Below are positions 5,678-8,115 of a stretch of DNA of 8,115 nt, in pieces. The translations under genes were made by a program, and so were the position numbers. The number at the start of each line of letters is the position of its first letter. Positions within the stretch are counted from its first letter, which is position 1. The DNA lies in the NCBI GenBank assembly GCA_900554905.1, contig USJB01000050.1, positions 1 through 8,115 on the forward strand. The letters run 5' to 3'. Origin of the DNA: an uncultured Collinsella sp. GTDB lineage: Bacteria > Actinomycetota > Coriobacteriia > Coriobacteriales > Coriobacteriaceae. The notes under the pieces are model-generated. The model did no database searches and was not told where the DNA came from. It worked only from the letters and a program-made list of their open reading frames with translations.

Positions 5678-5724
5678 GTCTCCTTGTCGCTAAATACCGT
5701 TCTCCTTTGCGCAATTGAGGAGAC
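5678..5724 (-). promoter_or_regulatory. possible Shine-Dalgarno-sequestering leader of the phosphoesterase operon
   Basis: On the minus strand GTCTCCT (plus 5718-5724) is the exact complement of AGGAGAC (plus 5678-5684), which is the ribosome-binding site of the first phosphoesterase. The same GTCTCCT can instead pair by six bases with an AGGAGA decoy at plus 5701-5706. The two pairings exclude each other, so the leader could switch between open and closed ribosome access. This is read from base pairing only. Confidence 0.3.
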
Positions 5725-5729
5725 GTATT

Positions 5730-5852
5730 TTGAGCGACATGAGGCGTTCGAACCTCATGTTCTGTGCTCCAATCTGCCGGATTGTTCCAGCTAAAACTTT
5801 AAAACCTCGTGCGGGCAGAAAACCGTGTCCCGTTTGTGGGGTCATAGTATAG
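5730..5852 (+). CDS. possible Cys4 zinc-ribbon micro-ORF
   Basis: A 40-residue reading on the plus strand, antisense to the phosphoesterase leader. It contains four cysteines as FCAPIC (Cys12, Cys16) and PCPVCG (Cys33, Cys36), with a basic Pro/Arg/Lys linker (AKTLKPRAGRK), which looks like a minimal zinc ribbon. The start is a TTG at 5730, chosen because GAGGAG (5717-5722) lies at ideal spacing; the first in-frame ATG is at 5739 and has no good ribosome-binding site. No promoter could be placed. The opposite strand also has a short open frame (ATG at 5845, 51 codons, no ribosome-binding site), which I consider weaker. The Cys pattern is the reason to keep this entry; it may still be chance. 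Confidence 0.35.
   Translation: MSDMRRSNLMFCAPICRIVPAKTLKPRAGRKPCPVCGVIV
5737..5760. repeat. 8-8-8 bp inverted repeat in the phosphoesterase leader
   Basis: ACATGAGG (5737-5744) and CCTCATGT (5753-5760) are perfect reverse complements around CGTTCGAA. In the phosphoesterase leader RNA (minus strand) this is a stable hairpin about 65 nt upstream of the first start codon. The GTTCGAA loop imitates a tRNA T-arm, but no other part of a tRNA is present. Confidence 0.5.
5846..5851 (-). promoter_or_regulatory. possible -10 element of the phosphoesterase operon
   Basis: TATACT on the minus strand matches the -10 consensus at five of six bases. It would start an RNA near 5839, giving a leader of about 165 nt before the first phosphoesterase. 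No good -35 hexamer lies at 16-18 bp; the best is TTGGGC at 19 bp. The CTATTRG motif cluster lies immediately upstream, where an activator or repressor could bind. Confidence 0.3.
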
Positions 5853-5864
5853 GCACTGTTAGAA

Positions 5865-5951
5865 CTAATAGCCCAAATCCGTTGCCAACTGGCCACTATT
5901 GGCAACTATTAGGCCTTTTAGACAGCCGAACTGACTAATAGCCGCTATTTG
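5865..5951. repeat. cluster of CTATTRG-type motifs in both orientations
   Basis: CTATTAG or a one-base variant occurs five times in 87 bp: reversed at 5865-5871 and 5935-5941, and direct at 5896-5902 (CTATTGG), 5906-5912 and 5945-5951 (CTATTTG). GTTGCCAA (5881-5888) and TTGGCAAC (5899-5906) form an 8-bp inverted repeat inside the cluster, nested in the CTAATAG/CTATTAG pair. It lies upstream of the candidate phosphoesterase promoter and may be an operator array or an iteron-like binding region. Confidence 0.5.
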
Positions 5952-5967
5952 TTGGGCCGTTTTGCAA

Positions 5968-5985
5968 CCACGAGCGCTGCCGTGG
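5968..5985. repeat. 5-bp stem hairpin upstream of the putative antitoxin RNA promoter
   Basis: CCACG (5968-5972) and CGTGG (5981-5985) flank eight bases, and ATTCTT follows on the plus strand. It could be a weak terminator insulating the RNA promoter at 6003-6032, but the stem is short. Confidence 0.2.
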
Positions 5986-6002
5986 ATTCTTGATACGGCG
6001 CA

Positions 6003-6032
6003 TCGACAACAGCAATGTCAAGCGGGTAGAAT
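6003..6032 (+). promoter_or_regulatory. promoter-like sequence for a small plus-strand RNA
   Basis: TCGACA (6003-6008) and TAGAAT (6027-6032) each match the sigma-70-type consensus at five of six bases, with an 18-bp spacer. Transcription would start near 6039, exactly at the foot of the hairpin at 6040-6076. No coding frame follows before the terminator at 6092-6125. Confidence 0.5.
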
Positions 6033-6038
6033 GGTGCC

Positions 6039-6125
6039 GACGGCAGCCCAAGTTGTAGTGAGCTGGGCAGAGCCGTTGCGTTAGAAAGTTAGGTCATCGT
6101 CTTAGCGACGGTGGCCTTTCTTTTT
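6039..6125 (+). ncRNA. putative antitoxin RNA (type I, convergent to the small toxin gene)
   Basis: An inferred RNA of about 85 nt. Its 5' end would fold into a bulged stem-loop: ACGGC/GCCGT and GCCCA/TGGGC with A and AGA bulges (6040-6076). A short single-stranded stretch follows, then the Rho-independent terminator at 6092-6125. The 3' part is antisense to the last codons and 3' end of the 41-residue peptide gene on the other strand. The 5' stem-loop is nearly the same sequence as the one at the start of the peptide's own message. In Fst/par, TxpA/RatA and BsrG/SR4 type I systems an antisense RNA also overlaps the toxin 3' region. The RNA is not observed; it rests on the promoter match, the hairpin and the terminator. 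Confidence 0.5.
6092..6125 (+). terminator. Rho-independent terminator, possibly bidirectional
   Basis: GGTCATCGTC (6092-6101) pairs with GACGGTGGCC (6107-6116) over ten pairs, two of them G:U, around the loop TTAGC. TTTCTTTTT follows at 6117-6125. On the minus strand the same hairpin holds the peptide gene's TAA in its loop and is followed by TAACTTTCT, so it may also end that message. The T-run doubles as the codons for the Lys-rich tail of the peptide. Confidence 0.75.
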
Positions 6126-6227
6126 GGGCTTCGAGCCCTGCTTGAGTGCCTTGGAAAGGCCGACAAGGGCCGTGAGGAGCGAGACCGTAGCGGTCAGGAG
6201 CTTCACGAGCTCGGTGAAATCGGTCAT
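6102..6227 (-). CDS. small hydrophobic peptide with cationic tail, candidate type I toxin
   Basis: A 41-residue peptide too short for most gene finders. Residues 7-28 (from ELVKLL to LSKAL) form one hydrophobic helix, and the tail from 29 on is strongly basic (KQGSKPKKKGHRR). This is the profile of Fst, TxpA, BsrG and the holin-like toxin peptides, which insert in the cytoplasmic membrane. The ribosome-binding site GGGAGGTGAT is close to the perfect anti-16S match and lies eight bases before the ATG at 6227; an ATG at 6233 is too close to it. An extended -10 (TGATAGAAT) lies about 65 bp upstream. A putative plus-strand RNA ends within its 3' end. No homologue was recognised by eye, so toxicity is inference. 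It could instead be a membrane-anchored small regulatory protein. Confidence 0.65.
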   Translation of the reverse strand: MTDFTELVKLLTATVSLLTALVGLSKALKQGSKPKKKGHRR

Positions 6228-6252
6228 GGGCATCACCTCCCATCAAATGGAG

Positions 6253-6278
6253 GGCTCTGCCCGGCACGAGGGCTGCCG
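6253..6278 (-). repeat. 5' stem-loop of the peptide message, inverted copy of the 6041-6074 element
   Basis: Read on the minus strand this region has CGGCAGCCC followed by GGGCAGAGCC. The same two blocks occur on the plus strand at 6041-6049 and 6065-6074, where they start the putative antitoxin RNA. Both copies follow a TAGAAT -10-like hexamer, so the two convergent transcripts would begin with related hairpins. The loop differs in length and sequence. Confidence 0.7.
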
Positions 6279-6290
6279 ACAGCAAGGACG

Positions 6291-6299
6291 ATTCTATCA
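6291..6299 (-). promoter_or_regulatory. extended -10 promoter element of the peptide gene
   Basis: On the minus strand TGATAGAAT combines the TGN extension with TAGAAT (five of six). No convincing -35 is present, which is usual for extended -10 promoters. The start would be near 6284, giving a ~57-nt leader that contains the stem-loop at 6253-6278 and the strong ribosome-binding site. Confidence 0.5.
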
Positions 6300-6345
6300 G
6301 AGCGGCTGACTCCCGCCCGATATTGCCATCCCACCGCGCCTGTGC

Positions 6346-6375
6346 AAAAAAGAGGGCCGCCAAACAGCGACCCTC
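6346..6375 (-). terminator. Rho-independent terminator, minus strand
   Basis: On the minus strand GAGGGTCGC pairs with GCGGCCCTC over nine pairs (one G:U) around TGTTTG, followed by six T. The only minus-strand gene upstream is the AI-2E-family permease, whose stop is about 340 bp away with no terminator in between. It also shields the peptide gene promoter at 6291-6299 from read-through. Confidence 0.8.
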
Positions 6376-6412
6376 CAGCGAAAGTGCATGTTATTTAGGA
6401 CAGTCAAATTCT

Positions 6413-6439
6413 TTGAAAAACAAATGGATGCTGTAGAAT
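6413..6439 (+). promoter_or_regulatory. possible promoter of the small membrane protein gene
   Basis: TTGAAA (6413-6418, five of six) and TAGAAT (6434-6439, five of six) with a 15-bp spacer, slightly short. It would give a leader of about 25 nt before the ATG at 6472, in keeping with the nearby AAGGAG. Confidence 0.4.
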
Positions 6440-6471
6440 TACAAATAAGAGTCACCCGGAAGGAGCGATCG

Positions 6472-6711
6472 ATGAAAAGCAAACGATTTGTCCTGAATGC
6501 ACTTCTGGTAGTAGCACTTTTAGCGCTCTTGGCCTTCTCCCAATGGTACGCAAACCAACCAGCATTTGGCTACGTACTGTATGCAGTGACGTCCGGCGAC
6601 AACGCTTATTGCCCTCTACGCGCAATTGACGTTCTCTATTTCTATGTAGCCGGCCCCTTATCAGTCGCTTTGCTCGTGTTTCTTGTCTTTTACAATATCA
6701 AGAAACGTTAA
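6472..6711 (+). CDS. small two-helix membrane protein
   Basis: A 79-residue protein that I do not recognise. The basic start MKSKR is followed by a long hydrophobic helix (about residues 6-24), a loop of about 30 residues that holds Gly-Asp-Asn and a single Cys, and a second hydrophobic helix (about 57-76) ending in KKR. Both ends should face the cytoplasm. The ATG at 6472 is used because AAGGAG lies seven bases upstream; the longer frame from 6388 has no ribosome-binding site and would overlap the promoter. The gene is richer in A+T than its neighbours, a hint of horizontal origin. It converges on the permease gene with only six bases between the two stops, so the two transcripts must overlap. 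Confidence 0.72.
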   Translation: MKSKRFVLNALLVVALLALLAFSQWYANQPAFGYVLYAVTSGDNAYCPLRAIDVLYFYVAGPLSVALLVFLVFYNIKKR

Positions 6712-6717
6712 CGGAGC

Positions 6718-8115
6718 TTATTTGGAATCCGAATCGTCCATGGAGCCGTCGATGCCGGTTTTGGTGTCGTCATCCGTATTGGAATCGTCATCCTTGGCGA
6801 AGGGGTTCTTGAAAAAGCCTGTCGCGTCGGGCTGAAGACCCGAGAGCTTAATCCAGGGATTCTCGAGCTCGGGCTTGGGCATTGCCTGGGCCTCGGGCGC
6901 AGTCTCGTTGCCGATGAGCTCGGACTCGTAGATGAAGGTATCGTCGCCGAGCGCATCGTAGGCGGCGACCGGGTTGCCATCGGCATCGCGGTACGGCGTG
7001 CCCTTAAACACGGCGCCGTCATAGGCCACAAGCTGACGGCCGGTCTCATTCTCGAAGTAGTACACGAAGATACCTTTGAGGGCCGCACACAGCGGGATGG
7101 CAATAATCATGCCGATGGGACCCATGAGTGCCGAGCCAATAACGAGCGCCGTGAGGCTCATGATGGGATGCACCTGCACCGAGCTCTGCATGACCTTAGG
7201 CGAAATCACGTTATCGGTGACGTTTTGCGCGACCATCGTCACGATGAGCGTCCATAACGCCAACATGGGGCTGAACATGAAACCGAGTACCGTGGCGATT
7301 GCTGCGCTCACCCAGGGACCGACGACCGGAACCAAATGCATGATGCCGGTAAAGATAGCCATGAGCGCCGCATACGGATGGCCGATGATCATAAAACCGA
7401 TAAAGGCGAGGAAACCACCGCAGATGGACGTCACGACCATACCGCGCATGTAGCCGCCGACAGAACGAGAAAGGATGGCGACCATAAAGCGGTACGAGGT
7501 CTCCTTCTCCTGACCGATGATGGTGCAAATCTCGTGGTGCATCCGAGGGTAGTCGCAGGCCATCCAGTACGCAAGCACCAGACCAAGGAAGATCACGAAC
7601 AACTGCGAGGCCGTATTGGTGATGAGCGGGAACACACCGCGGCCAAGCTCGGCAGCGATCTGAGACACGTACTTCGATGCCACGGCAACCAGCGACGAAA
7701 GATTATCGTCCAAATACTCCTTGAGCGGCGTGTTGTTGAGCGTCTTGGCATGCGAGATCATCTCGTTAAGGTCGCCACCCGCAACACGAAGCTGCTCGGG
7801 CAGGCGGCTCAGGACTTCCATGATCTGACCAAAAAGAATCGGCGACAAGATGCAAACGACGCCGACGAGCGCAGCAACGACCACAATAAGCGCGATAAGC
7901 GAACCGATGCCGCGATTCACGCCATGGTGCTCGAGCCAGTTAGTGATCGGGGACATCACAAAAGCAATGATGGAACCGACGGAAAGAAACTCAATAACCG
8001 GTGCCAAGATGCCCATAAGGTTAAAGATGACAGCAGCAATAACAATGCAGCCGACAACAGCCCAAATGCGCAGCGTCAGAATGCGGGTGTCGCGCAACAC
8101 GCGATCGGTTTGTTG
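6718..8115 (-). CDS. AI-2E family transporter, 5' end beyond the window
   Basis: A polytopic membrane protein of the AI-2E/PerM family (PF01594 type), members of which export autoinducer-2 or exchange ions; the substrate here is unknown. From the GTG at 8100 there are 460 residues, but the frame stays open to the window edge (QQTDR precedes it), so the true start is probably outside. An N-terminal pair of helices (about 10-55), a third near 65-90, a large soluble loop (about 95-160) and a C-terminal helix bundle (about 165-345) match the family. The family landmark PVVGPW (about 258-263) lies in the re-entrant region. Residues 350-460 form an unusual cytoplasmic tail that ends in an Asp/Ser-rich acidic stretch. 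The sequence strongly recalls Collinsella orthologues. Its message seems to lack a terminator before 6375. Confidence 0.92.
   Translation of the reverse strand, partial: QQTDRVLRDTRILTLRIWAVVGCIVIAAVIFNLMGILAPVIEFLSVGSIIAFVMSPITNWLEHHGVNRGIGSLIALIVVVAALVGVVCILSPILFGQIMEVLSRLPEQLRVAGGDLNEMISHAKTLNNTPLKEYLDDNLSSLVAVASKYVSQIAAELGRGVFPLITNTASQLFVIFLGLVLAYWMACDYPRMHHEICTIIGQEKETSYRFMVAILSRSVGGYMRGMVVTSICGGFLAFIGFMIIGHPYAALMAIFTGIMHLVPVVGPWVSAAIATVLGFMFSPMLALWTLIVTMVAQNVTDNVISPKVMQSSVQVHPIMSLTALVIGSALMGPIGMIIAIPLCAALKGIFVYYFENETGRQLVAYDGAVFKGTPYRDADGNPVAAYDALGDDTFIYESELIGNETAPEAQAMPKPELENPWIKLSGLQPDATGFFKNPFAKDDDSNTDDDTKTGIDGSMDDSDSK

Noticed and set aside
5037..5714. Upstream extension of the second phosphoesterase (467-codon frame)
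   Set aside because: Its first ~225 codons lie in another frame of the first phosphoesterase and are Arg-rich and motif-free; homology to the metal site begins at the ATG at 5036.
5737..5775. tRNA 3' half (GTTCGAACCTC...CTCCA)
   Set aside because: The T-loop would have eight bases, the acceptor strand has no partner upstream and there are no D or anticodon arms. It is explained by the 8-8-8 inverted repeat. An att site made of a tRNA end cannot be shown from this.
5690..5845. 51-codon minus-strand leader ORF before the phosphoesterases
   Set aside because: It has no ribosome-binding site, overlaps the candidate -10 element and shows no recognisable motif. It is kept only as a possible leader peptide.
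1..8115. CRISPR array, rRNA, intact tRNA or insertion sequence
   Set aside because: No spaced direct repeats of CRISPR length, no rRNA-like or cloverleaf sequence and no transposase other than the resolvase/invertase were seen.

Overview
The window looks like part of a high-GC actinobacterial gut-type genome, most likely Collinsella or a close relative (Coriobacteriia). The main evidence is the long AI-2E-family permease at the right end, whose sequence and acidic tail resemble Collinsella proteins I know. The GC-rich wobble positions and the style of the toxin-antitoxin pair agree. No sequence search was run. The permease reads like chromosomal backbone. Everything to its left reads like accessory or mobile DNA: a serine recombinase, toxin-antitoxin genes, a lipoprotein, small membrane proteins and many short orphan genes.

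Layout from left to right. (1) 10-288 (-): a small unrecognised helical protein. (2) 289-557: no gene, but a perfect 15-8-15 bp inverted repeat. (3) 558-1105 (-): a two-gene, translationally coupled type II toxin-antitoxin operon of the BrnT/BrnA kind (RelE-fold-like toxin, ribbon-helix-helix antitoxin), with a second 15-8-15 palindrome just upstream that is the likely operator. (4) 1322-1906 (+): a resolvase/invertase-family serine recombinase preceded by a 39-bp imperfect palindrome and repeated CAAAAC motifs. (5) 2095-3543 (+): a three-gene cassette of a ribbon-helix-helix plus long coiled-coil protein, a two-helix membrane protein and a lipoprotein with an Ig-like domain. (6) 3561-3601: four copies of the palindrome TTCTAGAA at an exact 11-bp period, covering the convergent junction. 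(7) 3574-5671 (-): three consecutive metallophosphoesterase genes that overlap at stop/start codons; two are paralogues. (8) 5672-6040: a regulatory-looking leader with a possible Cys4 zinc-ribbon micro-ORF on the opposite strand and a cluster of CTATTRG motifs. (9) 6003-6299: the strongest candidate for something undescribed. A 41-residue hydrophobic, cationic-tailed peptide is encoded on the minus strand and faces a putative ~85-nt plus-strand RNA that has its own promoter-like sequence and a Rho-independent terminator. The two transcripts converge on one hairpin that holds the toxin stop codon. Their predicted 5' ends carry nearly the same stem-loop. The layout is that of a type I (Fst/par-like) toxin-antitoxin locus. 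(10) 6346-6375: a strong minus-strand terminator. (11) 6472-6711 (+): a small two-helix membrane protein. (12) 6718-8115 (-): the AI-2E-family permease, running off the right edge.

How the parts fit together: the two addiction-type modules (type II at left, candidate type I at right), the serine recombinase and the cassette genes fit an integrated element or genomic island kept by addiction modules. The phosphoesterase trio and the lipoprotein cassette would be its cargo. This overall picture is inference; the individual open reading frames and repeats were read directly from the sequence.
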